This document shows, one piece after another, positions 19,238 through 28,426 of a DNA stretch of 64,000 bases. The stretch is from Legionella gratiana (GTDB lineage Bacteria; Pseudomonadota; Gammaproteobacteria; Legionellales; Legionellaceae). A program made the position numbers and the translations under genes. How positions within the stretch are numbered: position 1 is the stretch's first letter; each line of letters begins with the position of its first letter. The stretch covers positions 386,759-450,758 of the forward strand of contig NZ_LNYE01000029.1 in the NCBI RefSeq assembly GCF_001467695.1. Reading direction: 5' to 3'. The notes beneath the pieces were generated by a model. It was given only the letters and a program-made list of their open reading frames with translations, searched no databases and had not been told where the DNA came from.

Positions 19238-19909
19238 ATGACACAATTCGAAAAAACAGTCTATTTTATGAAAAAACCTTGGGTTATTTTTCTTTATGCA
19301 ATTTTTGTTATTATAGCCTATCATTTTGTTGATAGGTCTTTGGCAGCCTATTTTCATCAGTTGGATCTTGGGACTAAGGTGCCTGTATTAGAGATATTCA
19401 CCGCTTTAGGAAAATCAATTGCTTATATTATTTTATTTTTTATTGCAGGATTATATTTTCGTTACATCCGGATTAATCCCATAAATGAAGCAAGGTCTTG
19501 GTATTTGTTGGGTTGTGTTTTTATTGCGAATTTGGTGTGTGTGATTCTGAAAGTTACTTTAAGCCGTGCTCGTCCTGAGTTATTGTTTTCAAGTCATGAG
19601 TTTGGGTTTTATTGGTTTAAATTAAGCAGTAATTATTGGTCTTTTCCCTCAGGACACACAACAACGGTTATCAGTTTAGCAACAGGATTAGGAGTGCTTT
19701 TTCCGCGTTATTTTTATGGTTTACTAAGTCTTGCATTTTTAATTGCTTTATCAAGAATTTTGTTATGTTTTCATTATTTGAGTGATGTAATGAGTGCCTT
19801 TTATATTAGTGTATTAGTAGTTAGCTTTTTTACTGAATATCTTAGAAGGAAAGTTGGTTCAAAAAAATGGGTGGTATTGTTTGGAGTGAAACCACAATCT
19901 GAGTTTTAA
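19238..19909 (+). CDS. PAP2-family membrane phosphatase
   Basis: The three PAP2 active-site motifs are visible in order: KVTLSRARPE, PSGHTT and SRILLCFHYLSD. Five to six membrane spans fit the integral-membrane lipid phosphatase branch (phosphatidate, phosphatidylglycerophosphate or undecaprenyl pyrophosphate). The substrate cannot be read from sequence. ATG 19238 follows AAGGA at 19226-19230, so the TTG three bases earlier is not needed. It is between the KimA-like gene and the J-domain gene on the same strand. Confidence 0.9.
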   Translation: MTQFEKTVYFMKKPWVIFLYAIFVIIAYHFVDRSLAAYFHQLDLGTKVPVLEIFTALGKSIAYIILFFIAGLYFRYIRINPINEARSWYLLGCVFIANLVCVILKVTLSRARPELLFSSHEFGFYWFKLSSNYWSFPSGHTTTVISLATGLGVLFPRYFYGLLSLAFLIALSRILLCFHYLSDVMSAFYISVLVVSFFTEYLRRKVGSKKWVVLFGVKPQSEF

Positions 19910-19945
19910 CAGTATCGATCTATAAACTAATGCAAAGGAGTGCTG

Positions 19946-21205
19946 ATGACTATAGAGACTGAATTAAAAACTCTGGTTAGTATATATACCAGTTATGATG
20001 AAGAAAAAAAAAGTTATTTGAGTCCTTTGAATAAAGAAATCCTTTTACGTTTAGATGCTGATTTTATTAGATTAATTAATAAGTTACTTCTAAAAGATGG
20101 TCCTAATAAGGCAAAGATTCGAAAAAATTATAAAGCACTAACATTATATTTTCATCCCGATCGTGCTCATACATTTAGTCCTGAAACCGCATGGATTGAG
20201 CAAAATTTATCCGAAGGTCGTAACGATGGAGCATGTTTTAAAACATTAATGCTTTGCTATGAAAAATTAACTTCACCACAGGATTTTAAACCTATTCAGT
20301 TTGATGAGATTACTACGCGCGAAGATTTAAAAAAGTGGTTAGAAATGTTAAAGAATCGCTCGAGAACTTATACTGAGCGTAATTTTTATGCCAGTCTTTT
20401 AAGTTTATTAAATGAATCAACAGGCTATTTTGATGAAGTAGGTAAGATAAAACTAAAAGGAATACGCGCTCTAATCTCGTTTCTCCCTATGGTGTTTATC
20501 AGCTTTGGAACTTTTGTTTTTGCAGAAGAATTATTTGCTGTTTATGCGCTTTATTTTGCTTTATTAAAAAGCGGACAATTTTTGGAGAGTAGTCAATCCA
20601 AGGAGTTACAAAAACTAGGCGAAACATTACAAAAGATTACTGCCGTGACGGCAACAGCAACAACTACCTTATTGGTTCGTTTGATCGAAATGACTTTTTG
20701 GGCAACGCGTCAATTTTATGATGCGAGCCTACAAATTGGCTCGGTTCTTTTAACTCCTCTTATTGCCGTATCTTCGACTGCAAAGTATCCCTATGAAGAG
20801 CCCAATGAAGCATCAATATGCAAAGAATTGGTTCTTGCAAGTCAAAATCAGAGTAATTCTGAAAATTTTACAACGCCAGAATTAAAAATGATTGCAGCCC
20901 CTATTGAATCGTATCTTGGATTATTAGAACAACAATTTTTTAAAAATTGGCGAGCCGGAGGAGCAAAATCTCGGGCGTTGCAAGCATTTTTACTGCGAAT
21001 GCGTGTTATCGATAAGGATACTGATTTAAAAGTAGAAGATAAAATAAATGCAGCTTCTAATATGTTATTATTAGTGAAACAAAATACAAATGTTTATGTT
21101 GAAGGAAGTAATACTGCTTTAGCGGTTGATCGAGCTGAGCGGGTGATCAATTTATTAAAGGGAACTATGGTGAATCAGCTGGCTTTGACGACTATTAATA
21201 TTTAG
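19946..21205 (+). CDS. Membrane-associated J-domain-like protein
   Basis: The 419-residue protein contains a J-domain core with the invariant HPD tripeptide at residues 70-72 (ALTLYFHPDRAHTF), preceded by a basic helix and followed by a third helix near 95-108. J domains stimulate Hsp70 ATPase activity. Hydrophobic stretches at about 173-206 and 230-275 suggest membrane association. The rest is not recognisable; no Gly/Phe or zinc-finger region of DnaJ is present. ATG 19946 has AAGGAG at 19935-19940, better than the GTG at 19940. It lies 36 bases after the PAP2 gene. It could be an inner-membrane cochaperone or an exported effector acting on host Hsp70. Confidence 0.8.
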   Translation: MTIETELKTLVSIYTSYDEEKKSYLSPLNKEILLRLDADFIRLINKLLLKDGPNKAKIRKNYKALTLYFHPDRAHTFSPETAWIEQNLSEGRNDGACFKTLMLCYEKLTSPQDFKPIQFDEITTREDLKKWLEMLKNRSRTYTERNFYASLLSLLNESTGYFDEVGKIKLKGIRALISFLPMVFISFGTFVFAEELFAVYALYFALLKSGQFLESSQSKELQKLGETLQKITAVTATATTTLLVRLIEMTFWATRQFYDASLQIGSVLLTPLIAVSSTAKYPYEEPNEASICKELVLASQNQSNSENFTTPELKMIAAPIESYLGLLEQQFFKNWRAGGAKSRALQAFLLRMRVIDKDTDLKVEDKINAASNMLLLVKQNTNVYVEGSNTALAVDRAERVINLLKGTMVNQLALTTINI

Positions 21206-21378
21206 AGGTAGGAAACAAAATGCGGATATCTTAGTGCAGAAAGTCGAGTTATTTTGACCAGCATAGTAGATTTATAAACAGACACTACGGTAAATTTTGC
21301 TTAAATTGTTACTTCCCCTTGAATTAGATACCGTATCTCTGGCAAGATGCGTTAGTTTTGATTTTCCAGTGAGGAATT

Positions 21379-22128
21379 ATGAAGATTCTCGTGGCAGTGA
21401 AGCGTGTAATTGATCCTTATGTAAAAATTAGGGTTAAATCGGATAATACCGGAGTTGAAACACAAAATATTAAAATGGCAATGAATCCATTTGATGAAAT
21501 TGCTGTTGAAGAAGCATTACGTTTGCGTGAAAAAAATTGGGCAACAGAAATTGTTGCAGTGAGTATAGGTGGAGACAGTTCCCAGGAAACACTTCGCCAT
21601 GCCTTAGCCTTAGGTGTTGATAGAGCAATTTTGGTACGATCCCAAGATTCTTTTGAAAGCCTAAATATCGCTAAAATATTAAAGAAAATTATCGAAGATG
21701 AAAAACCAGATTTGGTATTAATGGGTAAACAAGCTATAGATGATGATAGTAATCAGACTCCACAAATGCTGGCTTCTTTATTAAATTGGCCACAAGCTAC
21801 TTATGCTTCCAAAGTTGAACCAAGTGGTACTCTTGTTCAGGTAACTCGTGAAATAGATGGAGGATTAGAGACTCTCAGCGTGCGTTTACCTGCTATTGTG
21901 AGTACTGATTTGCGTTTGAATGAACCGCGATATGCGAGTCTCCCAAATATCATGAAAGCAAAAAAGAAACCACTGGATATATTGGAATTGGAAAATATAG
22001 GATTGTCACTTAAAAAACACATTGAAGTATTAAAAGTTACTGCGCCCGCAACTCGCAGTACGGGTGTAAAAGTTGAATCAGTGACTGAGTTATTAAATAA
22101 ATTACAGCATGAAGCCAAGGTGCTTTGA
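21379..22128 (+). CDS. etfB: Electron transfer flavoprotein, beta subunit
   Basis: EtfB binds AMP and, with EtfA, passes electrons from acyl-CoA dehydrogenases to ETF-ubiquinone oxidoreductase. The 249-residue protein has the family's MKILVAVKRVIDP start, the AMNPFDEIAVEEALRL segment (about 34-50), and the nucleotide-loop GKQAIDDDSNQ near 118. Length is normal. It is followed 12 bases later by etfA. The 173 bases upstream carry no other gene. Confidence 0.96.
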   Translation: MKILVAVKRVIDPYVKIRVKSDNTGVETQNIKMAMNPFDEIAVEEALRLREKNWATEIVAVSIGGDSSQETLRHALALGVDRAILVRSQDSFESLNIAKILKKIIEDEKPDLVLMGKQAIDDDSNQTPQMLASLLNWPQATYASKVEPSGTLVQVTREIDGGLETLSVRLPAIVSTDLRLNEPRYASLPNIMKAKKKPLDILELENIGLSLKKHIEVLKVTAPATRSTGVKVESVTELLNKLQHEAKVL

Positions 22129-22140
22129 TAAGGAGAAGTG

Positions 22141-23079
22141 ATGAGCACTTTAGTACTTGTTGAACATGATAATAAAATAGTACATCCATCTACTAGTAAT
22201 GTTTTAGCCGCAGCATTAGAGTTGGACGATAAACCAACCTTATTAGTAGTAGGGCATGAATGCAAATCGGTAGCAGAGCAGGCCGCATGTCTTGCAGGAA
22301 CCCACGTTGTTTGGTGTATTGATAAACCTTGCTACGAGCATCCTGTAGCAGAACAAATAAGTGATACAGTGCTTTCATTTGCACATTCATTTGAAAATAT
22401 ATTAGTTGCTGCCAGTACTTACGGTAAAAATATTGCACCACGCATTGCTGCACAATTGGATGTAGCTCAAGTTTCTGATGTGAGTAAGATAATTGATGCC
22501 CATACCTTTGAACATCCAATCTATGCAGGTAACGCTATAGAAACAGTACGTGTTTTAGACTCCATCAAAGTTTTGACAATTAGATCAACAGCATTTAACC
22601 CAATAACTGTTCACCAAGAGACTTGTCATATTGAGCTCATTGATAAAGAGGTTTTGAGCGAAGGAACTCAATTTGTGAAACATGAATTAAGTAAATCGGA
22701 AAGGCCTGATTTAGGTAGTGCTAAAATTGTTGTTTCGGGTGGTCGTGGTTTGCAAAGTGCCGAGAAATTTAAGCTAGTCGAAGAGTTAGCTGATGTTCTT
22801 GGAGCCGCTGTGGGAGCATCTCGTGCGGCAGTTGATGCAGGTTTTGTTCCTAATGATTATCAAGTAGGACAAACTGGAAAAATAGTTGCACCTTTGCTCT
22901 ATGTTGCTGTGGGTATTTCTGGTGCTGTACAGCATTTAGCCGGAATGAAAGATTCCAAAGTGATTGTTGCAATAAATAAAGATGAAGATGCGCCTATTTT
23001 CCAAATTGCAGATTATGGTTTGGTTGGCGACTTATTTGAATTGGTACCACAGTTAATCGAACAATTAAAAAATCGTTAG
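22141..23079 (+). CDS. etfA: Electron transfer flavoprotein, alpha subunit
   Basis: EtfA holds the FAD. The conserved C-terminal FAD-binding region is complete: [41 protein letters not shown] and [20 protein letters not shown]. The product is 312 residues, normal size. ATG 22141 follows AAGGAG at 22130-22135; the in-frame GTG just before it is unnecessary. It lies between etfB and ald with gaps of 12 bases on each side, so the three form one operon. Confidence 0.96.
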   Translation: MSTLVLVEHDNKIVHPSTSNVLAAALELDDKPTLLVVGHECKSVAEQAACLAGTHVVWCIDKPCYEHPVAEQISDTVLSFAHSFENILVAASTYGKNIAPRIAAQLDVAQVSDVSKIIDAHTFEHPIYAGNAIETVRVLDSIKVLTIRSTAFNPITVHQETCHIELIDKEVLSEGTQFVKHELSKSERPDLGSAKIVVSGGRGLQSAEKFKLVEELADVLGAAVGASRAAVDAGFVPNDYQVGQTGKIVAPLLYVAVGISGAVQHLAGMKDSKVIVAINKDEDAPIFQIADYGLVGDLFELVPQLIEQLKNR

Positions 23080-23091
23080 AGGGGAGAAAGT

Positions 23092-24213
23092 ATGTTAGTA
23101 GGTGTTCCAAAAGAAATTAAACCCCAAGAAAATCGTGTGGGGCTTGTGCCTTCTAGTATTAGGGAAATTGTACGAGTAGGGAGCTCAGTTATTGTAGAGA
23201 AGGGTGCTGGTTTAGGGATTGGTATCTCTGATGATGATTATCGCCATGCGGGAGCTGAAGTTGTTGATACTGCTGATGAAGTATATTCTAGGGCGGAATT
23301 AATCGTAAAGGTAAAAGAACCACAGCCAATCGAATGCAAGCGTCTTCGTGAAGGACAAACTTTATTTACTTATTTACATTTAGCCCCAGATCCCCATCAG
23401 ACACGTATGCTTAAAGAATCTGGTGTTACAGCAATTGCTTATGAAACAGTTACCCAAGATGATGGTGGTTTGCCATTATTAACTCCTATGTCACAAGTTG
23501 CAGGTCGCATGTCTATTCAAGCAGGTGCGCATTGTTTGGAAATGGCTCAAGGAGGCAGTGGTGTTTTATTAGGCGGTGTGCCTGGAGTTGCTGCTGCCAA
23601 TGTAGTGGTTATTGGCGGCGGGGTAGTTGGTACAAATGCAGTACGTATGGCCATGGGTATGGAAGCACGAGTAACCGTACTTGATCGTTCTTTGATGCGT
23701 TTAAATGAATTAGACTTTCAATTTGGTTCTAAAATTAACACAGTTTATTCTACTGCAGATGCTATAGAAAAATATGTTGCTCGCGCTGATTTAGTGATCG
23801 GAGCAGTTTTGGTTCCTGGAGCAGCAGCACCTAAATTGGTAACTCGAGCTATGCTTCGTTCAATGCGTCCTGGATCAGTTTTAGTGGATGTTGCTATTGA
23901 TCAAGGTGGATGTTTTGAAACAAGTCGCCCCACGACACATCAAGAACCAACTTATGTTATTGATCATGTTGTTCATTATTGTGTTGCTAATATGCCAGGC
24001 GCTGTACCAAGAACTTCTACTTTTGCTTTGAATAATGCAACCTTGCCTTTCGTTTTAAGTATTGTTACTAAAGGTGTGAAGCTAGCGTTACTAAACGACA
24101 AACACTTACTCAATGGATTGAATGTTCATCAAGACAAAATTACTTTTGAGGCTGTTGCTCGTGATTTAGGTTATGAGTACACACCTGCAGCTATAGCATT
24201 AGCTGGACGATAA
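23092..24213 (+). CDS. ald: Alanine dehydrogenase
   Basis: Ald reversibly oxidises L-alanine to pyruvate and ammonia with NAD. The 373-residue protein begins [20 protein letters not shown], typical of the family, has the NAD-binding [16 protein letters not shown] near residue 172, and the catalytic-region HLAPDPHQT with the family histidine near 96. GAGGGGAG precedes the ATG. Its cotranscription with etfBA suggests that alanine-derived carbon and flavin-linked oxidation are expressed together, in keeping with amino-acid-based growth in Legionella. Confidence 0.95.
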   Translation: MLVGVPKEIKPQENRVGLVPSSIREIVRVGSSVIVEKGAGLGIGISDDDYRHAGAEVVDTADEVYSRAELIVKVKEPQPIECKRLREGQTLFTYLHLAPDPHQTRMLKESGVTAIAYETVTQDDGGLPLLTPMSQVAGRMSIQAGAHCLEMAQGGSGVLLGGVPGVAAANVVVIGGGVVGTNAVRMAMGMEARVTVLDRSLMRLNELDFQFGSKINTVYSTADAIEKYVARADLVIGAVLVPGAAAPKLVTRAMLRSMRPGSVLVDVAIDQGGCFETSRPTTHQEPTYVIDHVVHYCVANMPGAVPRTSTFALNNATLPFVLSIVTKGVKLALLNDKHLLNGLNVHQDKITFEAVARDLGYEYTPAAIALAGR

Positions 24214-24346
24214 TCTTAAGTCCACTATCTCATGAACCGTAAGCGTTCACGCCTCATGCAGCGAAAGGCTGCATTTGGCGCAATCTGTGCTCAAATCAAG
24301 CTTTTCACCAAGAGTCAAGCAATATCCTCGAACGGATACTCCACTT
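24214..24346. other. Intergenic hairpin region after ald
   Basis: The gap between convergent genes contains a six-base-pair hairpin TGCAGC-GAAAG-GCTGCA (24257-24273) without a proper T-tract, nested in a wider imperfect palindrome (GCGTTCACGCC against GGCGCAATCTGTGC). It may be a weak bidirectional terminator or a degenerate intergenic repeat. It does not match the other repeat families in the window. Confidence 0.4.
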
Positions 24347-25846
24347 CTAAGTCAACTTAACAATTTGATAATAAAAAATTAACGATTTATGACCATTATC
24401 ATCATGATAATTGACAGGTTTTATATTAGATAAAGGTACAATTTTTTGCTTCACTAGGGGATATGAAAAGAAGGAAATTTTGGGGGAGACTAAAATGAGA
24501 GTTTTGCCTTTAATTTCTTCCATATTTCCCCAATATTTATACATCAAACTATTTAAACCAAAAACATGCGAACCAATAACTTTATATGGAGTGTTGATTT
24601 GCCCTTGTTTGAAGTATTTTTTTTGATAAAAAGCAAGCTCGCTTGCAATATTATAAGTATCCAGGGGTAAGATAATAGGCGTGTTATGAGTTTTATTTTC
24701 CAATTGTTGAGCAATGTTATAAACTTCCCGGGTAAAATTATTCCAAGGAATTACTTTTTCAAATAAAAAATGACTCATTTTTTCTGGTTTATCTGATAAA
24801 ATACAATAAATAATACTACTATAAATAAAAACAATAATGACAGAAGTTATGGCCCAACCTTTACGAAAAGTCACACCGATTATTTGTTGATTATCAGTTA
24901 TTAAAAGTGCAAACCACGGTATAATCGCTAGGAAGATAGGACCAATCCAATTCACTCTTATTCCATGAAATAAACTAAACAAGGAAAAAAATAAGAGTGG
25001 TACAATAACATAAATTTGAAAAAAGTATTTTGTTTTAATTGCTATAAATTTTTTCGAATAGTTTTGTGAAAATAAAATCCATGCACCTAAAATGCCAGTA
25101 GGAGTTAAAAACACCAGAACTAAACCAATTAATTCATGAAAAGAAAAAGAATAATAATCATGAAATCGTCGCGAGCTTTGGAATAAAAAGGATGCCCAAT
25201 CATGAGTAGCATTCCAATAAATAACAGGTATAAAAATAATGAATGCTATGAGCGCACAACAATATGGTTCTTTACGCAAGAACCATTTTCGAGATGCTGG
25301 GTCGCCTATTAAATAGATTATTGTCGATAACCCTAACAGTACAATAGTATATTTTGAAAGAAGCCCTAAACCAAGCCACACTCCTGCCCAATACCAACTT
25401 TTATCTCTATCTAAAACAAGTGCTTGATAAAGATAATATAGGGTTGCTGACCAACTTAAAATAAGTGGAATATCAGGGGTAATAATTAAAGAGTGTATAA
25501 AAAAGAATGGCATTATGGATAGCAATACTACTGCATACAATCCTGCTTCCTTTCGTATTAATGTCGTTAATTTGAAGCTAAAGTAACAGGTTATAATCCA
25601 ACAAGGAACACTAGCAAAGCGTACTCCCCATTCATTTACACCAAAAATTAAGGTCCCTAATTTAATTAAAACAGCAACCATAGGAGGATGATCAAGAAAA
25701 CTAAAATCAAGATGGTTCGAATAATTCCAATAATAAGCTTCTTCAACTAATAAGTTAGTTTTGAACATAAAAAAAATTCGCAACAAAAAAAGAAGTAAGA
25801 TTAAAATTAAAAAGAGATACGAAGATGAAGATCTACTATTGTTCAT
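24347..25846 (-). CDS. GT39/ArnT-type membrane glycosyltransferase
   Basis: The 499-residue protein has about eleven membrane spans and the N-terminal periplasmic-loop signature of the PMT_2 family (EAYYWNYSNHLDFSFLDHPP near residues 36-55). Family members transfer sugars from polyprenyl-phosphate carriers to proteins or lipid A. Acceptor and sugar are not evident; ArnT proper is about 50 residues longer, so aminoarabinose transfer is only a possibility. It lies 33 bases downstream of mrcA on the minus strand and may be cotranscribed with it. Confidence 0.85.
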   Translation of the reverse strand: MNNSRSSSSYLFLILILLLFLLRIFFMFKTNLLVEEAYYWNYSNHLDFSFLDHPPMVAVLIKLGTLIFGVNEWGVRFASVPCWIITCYFSFKLTTLIRKEAGLYAVVLLSIMPFFFIHSLIITPDIPLILSWSATLYYLYQALVLDRDKSWYWAGVWLGLGLLSKYTIVLLGLSTIIYLIGDPASRKWFLRKEPYCCALIAFIIFIPVIYWNATHDWASFLFQSSRRFHDYYSFSFHELIGLVLVFLTPTGILGAWILFSQNYSKKFIAIKTKYFFQIYVIVPLLFFSLFSLFHGIRVNWIGPIFLAIIPWFALLITDNQQIIGVTFRKGWAITSVIIVFIYSSIIYCILSDKPEKMSHFLFEKVIPWNNFTREVYNIAQQLENKTHNTPIILPLDTYNIASELAFYQKKYFKQGQINTPYKVIGSHVFGLNSLMYKYWGNMEEIKGKTLILVSPKISFFSYPLVKQKIVPLSNIKPVNYHDDNGHKSLIFYYQIVKLT

Positions 25847-25879
25847 TAATTTTTAAATCCTTTTCCATTTTTGAGACGA

Positions 25880-28261
25880 CTAAAACAAGCTCTCTTCTAC
25901 AGGAGGTAGTTGTTGCTGATCATTGCTTGCATTATAAACAGGGGCAAGTTCCTCTTCTGCAGGCACTTCCTTGTTGCGAAAATATTCTATGATACCATTG
26001 GGTTGGTTAGGACGAGCCAGTAACCCACTATTGGGATCAATACGAACCGCAACTACATTTTCTGGTTGTTTCATTTCGCTTTCAGGTTTTCCTTTTAAGG
26101 CAACTTTCATAAAGTCAATCCATAAGGGAAGAGCAAGTCCTGCAGCATATTCGTGTAACGATTTAGGGTTATCAAAACCAATCCAGGTTGTTACCACAAG
26201 ATCTGCATTAAAACCAGCGAACCAAGAATCAACCTGATCATTGGTTGTTCCTGTTTTACCCGCTATATCTTGGCGATTAAGCACTCTGGCTGCACGAGCA
26301 GTACCATGTTGAATCACATCTTTTAATGCGGTATTCATTAAAAAGGTAATATCTTCGGGCAAGACTCGTGGGGCTAAGGTAGAATGATCTACATTATTAT
26401 CACAGTTGTTGCAAACAACAGTGGGTTTTGCTTGCAACAAAATCTTTCCATCGGCGTCCGTAATGTGATCGATAAGATAAGGTTCTATTTTATAGCCGCC
26501 GTTTGCAAAAACAGCATAAGCAGTGGTTAATTCCATGGGACTAATAGACAAGCTTCCTAATGCGAGTGATAAACCTTTAGGGAGCGTTTTTTTGTTAAAC
26601 CCAAAACGAGTGAGGAAATCTATAGTGTAATTGATACCTATGTCATCAAGAATGCGTATCGATACTAAATTTTTAGATTGAACCAAAGCCTTTTTTAAGC
26701 GTGTTGGACCATTAAATTTTAGGTTTACATTATGAGGACGCCATAAGTTTGGTTGACTTGGATCATCAACAACAATAGGTGCATCATTAATTAGCGTTGC
26801 TAGAGTGTAACCACTATTTAATGCCGCAGCATAGACAAAAGGCTTAAAGCTGGAGCCAGGTTGCCTGCTTGATTGAGTTGCCCGGTTAAATTTACTTTTT
26901 TGAAAATTGAATCCACCTACTAGAACCTCTATGGCTCCATTTTTGGGGTTAAGTGCTACCATTGCTGATTCTGCCTCAGGAATTTGTGCTAATTCCCAAT
27001 GCTCTTTTGTTGAATGGACATAAATAATATCTCCAACAGCAACCACTTGCATGGCTTTTACGGGTGCTTTTCCTACCCAGCCATTTTTAAGGGCTGGTCT
27101 AGCCCAGGACAAACCTACCCAAGGGATAAGTACAGTTCGTCCATCTTGTAACGTTGCGATAGCTTCTTTTTCGCGTACTTCGGTTACTACTGCTGGGGAA
27201 AGATGATTAAGCTCAGGATATTTCTCTAGGTTCTTTTGAATTTCGCGCAGCGAGTTACTGTCTTTTTCACCGATAGTAGCAATAGGTCCTCTATATCCAT
27301 GGCGATGATCATAAGCAATCAAATTCTTTTCTACTACACTATTTGCTGTATTTTGCAGGTTTCCATCAATAGTAGTATAAACTTTATAACCTTTGGTATA
27401 AGCATCTGGGCCGAAATTGTCGTATAAGGATTGGCGAATCATTTCCGCAACATAAGGTGCTTTTACTTCAATAGGAGTACCATGGTACTTAGCCGTAATG
27501 GGCTGGTTAATCGCATTTTGATATTGTTCTTCATTGATATAATGTTCTTCCAATAAACGCTCTAACACATGGTCACGGCGTTTTTTAGCCGCCAGGGGAT
27601 TTGCAACGGGATTTTGTGTTGAAGGTGCTTGTGGAAGGCCTGCAATCATAGCAAGCTCGGCTAAGTTTAACTCCTTGAGTGGTTTACCAAAATAAACCAT
27701 TGCTGCGGCACCGACACCATAAGCGCGATTTCCTAAATAAATCCTATTGAGATAAAGTTCAAGGATCTTCTCTTTGCTTAATTCTCTGTCGATTTTTATA
27801 GCAAGCATAATCTCATTCAGTTTACGTAAAAATGTTTTTTTACGACTTAAAAAGAAGTTACGTGCTACTTGCATGGTAATTGTACTACCACCCTGAGATT
27901 TTGTGCCCGTTTTTATCATGCGAACTGCAGCACGGCCAAGGCCCATTACATCGACACCAGGATGTTCAAAAAAGCGTTGATCTTCTGTGGCTATTAAAGC
28001 ATGAATCAGCATTGGTGGAATTTCATCATAAGTAACTGGGATACGCTTTTTTTCGCCATACTCCTGAATCAGCAAACCCTCTTTACTGAATATTTGTAAG
28101 GGCACTTGCAATTGTACCGTTTTCAATGAGTCTACATTAGGAAGTTGACTTTCAAGATAGAGGTATAAAAAACTACCTGCCACTAATAAAAGAAAAAGCA
28201 GGCTCATCAGCGCCCATAGACCTTTACGCCAGAAGTATGCCATTTTCATAGAGCTACACAT
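25880..28261 (-). CDS. mrcA: Bifunctional penicillin-binding protein 1A
   Basis: PBP1A polymerises and crosslinks peptidoglycan. The 793-residue protein has an N-terminal membrane span (about 13-33), a GT51 glycosyltransferase domain with EDQRFFEHPGVD (catalytic Glu near 92) and GGSTITMQVARNFFLS, then an OB-like insert, and a transpeptidase domain with SRQPGSSFKPF, the SKN motif in VQSKNLVS, and AGKTGTTND. The start is uncertain among ATG 28261, 28249 and 28243, none with a strong ribosome site. In many gammaproteobacteria it is directly divergent from pilM; here a coiled-coil gene intervenes. Confidence 0.95.
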   Translation of the reverse strand: MCSSMKMAYFWRKGLWALMSLLFLLLVAGSFLYLYLESQLPNVDSLKTVQLQVPLQIFSKEGLLIQEYGEKKRIPVTYDEIPPMLIHALIATEDQRFFEHPGVDVMGLGRAAVRMIKTGTKSQGGSTITMQVARNFFLSRKKTFLRKLNEIMLAIKIDRELSKEKILELYLNRIYLGNRAYGVGAAAMVYFGKPLKELNLAELAMIAGLPQAPSTQNPVANPLAAKKRRDHVLERLLEEHYINEEQYQNAINQPITAKYHGTPIEVKAPYVAEMIRQSLYDNFGPDAYTKGYKVYTTIDGNLQNTANSVVEKNLIAYDHRHGYRGPIATIGEKDSNSLREIQKNLEKYPELNHLSPAVVTEVREKEAIATLQDGRTVLIPWVGLSWARPALKNGWVGKAPVKAMQVVAVGDIIYVHSTKEHWELAQIPEAESAMVALNPKNGAIEVLVGGFNFQKSKFNRATQSSRQPGSSFKPFVYAAALNSGYTLATLINDAPIVVDDPSQPNLWRPHNVNLKFNGPTRLKKALVQSKNLVSIRILDDIGINYTIDFLTRFGFNKKTLPKGLSLALGSLSISPMELTTAYAVFANGGYKIEPYLIDHITDADGKILLQAKPTVVCNNCDNNVDHSTLAPRVLPEDITFLMNTALKDVIQHGTARAARVLNRQDIAGKTGTTNDQVDSWFAGFNADLVVTTWIGFDNPKSLHEYAAGLALPLWIDFMKVALKGKPESEMKQPENVVAVRIDPNSGLLARPNQPNGIIEYFRNKEVPAEEELAPVYNASNDQQQLPPVEESLF

Positions 28262-28343
28262 TTATAAATGAAATTTGGCGGGTATTATACAGTGATTCTC
28301 TGTAAGATTGCGAGTTTTGTGCAAAAAAGAGGAATTTTATATA

Positions 28344-28381
28344 CTGTTTCATTGAGTTTTTAGAAAAACTCAATGAAACAG
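28344..28381. repeat. Perfect 18-base inverted repeat between coiled-coil gene and mrcA
   Basis: CTGTTTCATTGAGTTTTT (28344-28361) is followed after two bases by its exact reverse complement (28364-28381). It lies between the stop of the minus-strand coiled-coil gene and the start of mrcA. There is no T-tract beyond the stem on either strand, so a simple intrinsic terminator is doubtful; a regulator site or RNA processing hairpin is equally possible. Confidence 0.7.
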
Positions 28382-28426
28382 ATTATTGGGAGTTTGTAAG
28401 TCTAAATGAGTACTGATCATTTAATC

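Noticed and set aside
21837..22265. 142-codon minus-strand frame opposite etfB/etfA
   Set aside because: Antisense shadow of two clear genes; Ser/Thr/Asn-rich composition typical of a reverse-strand artefact.
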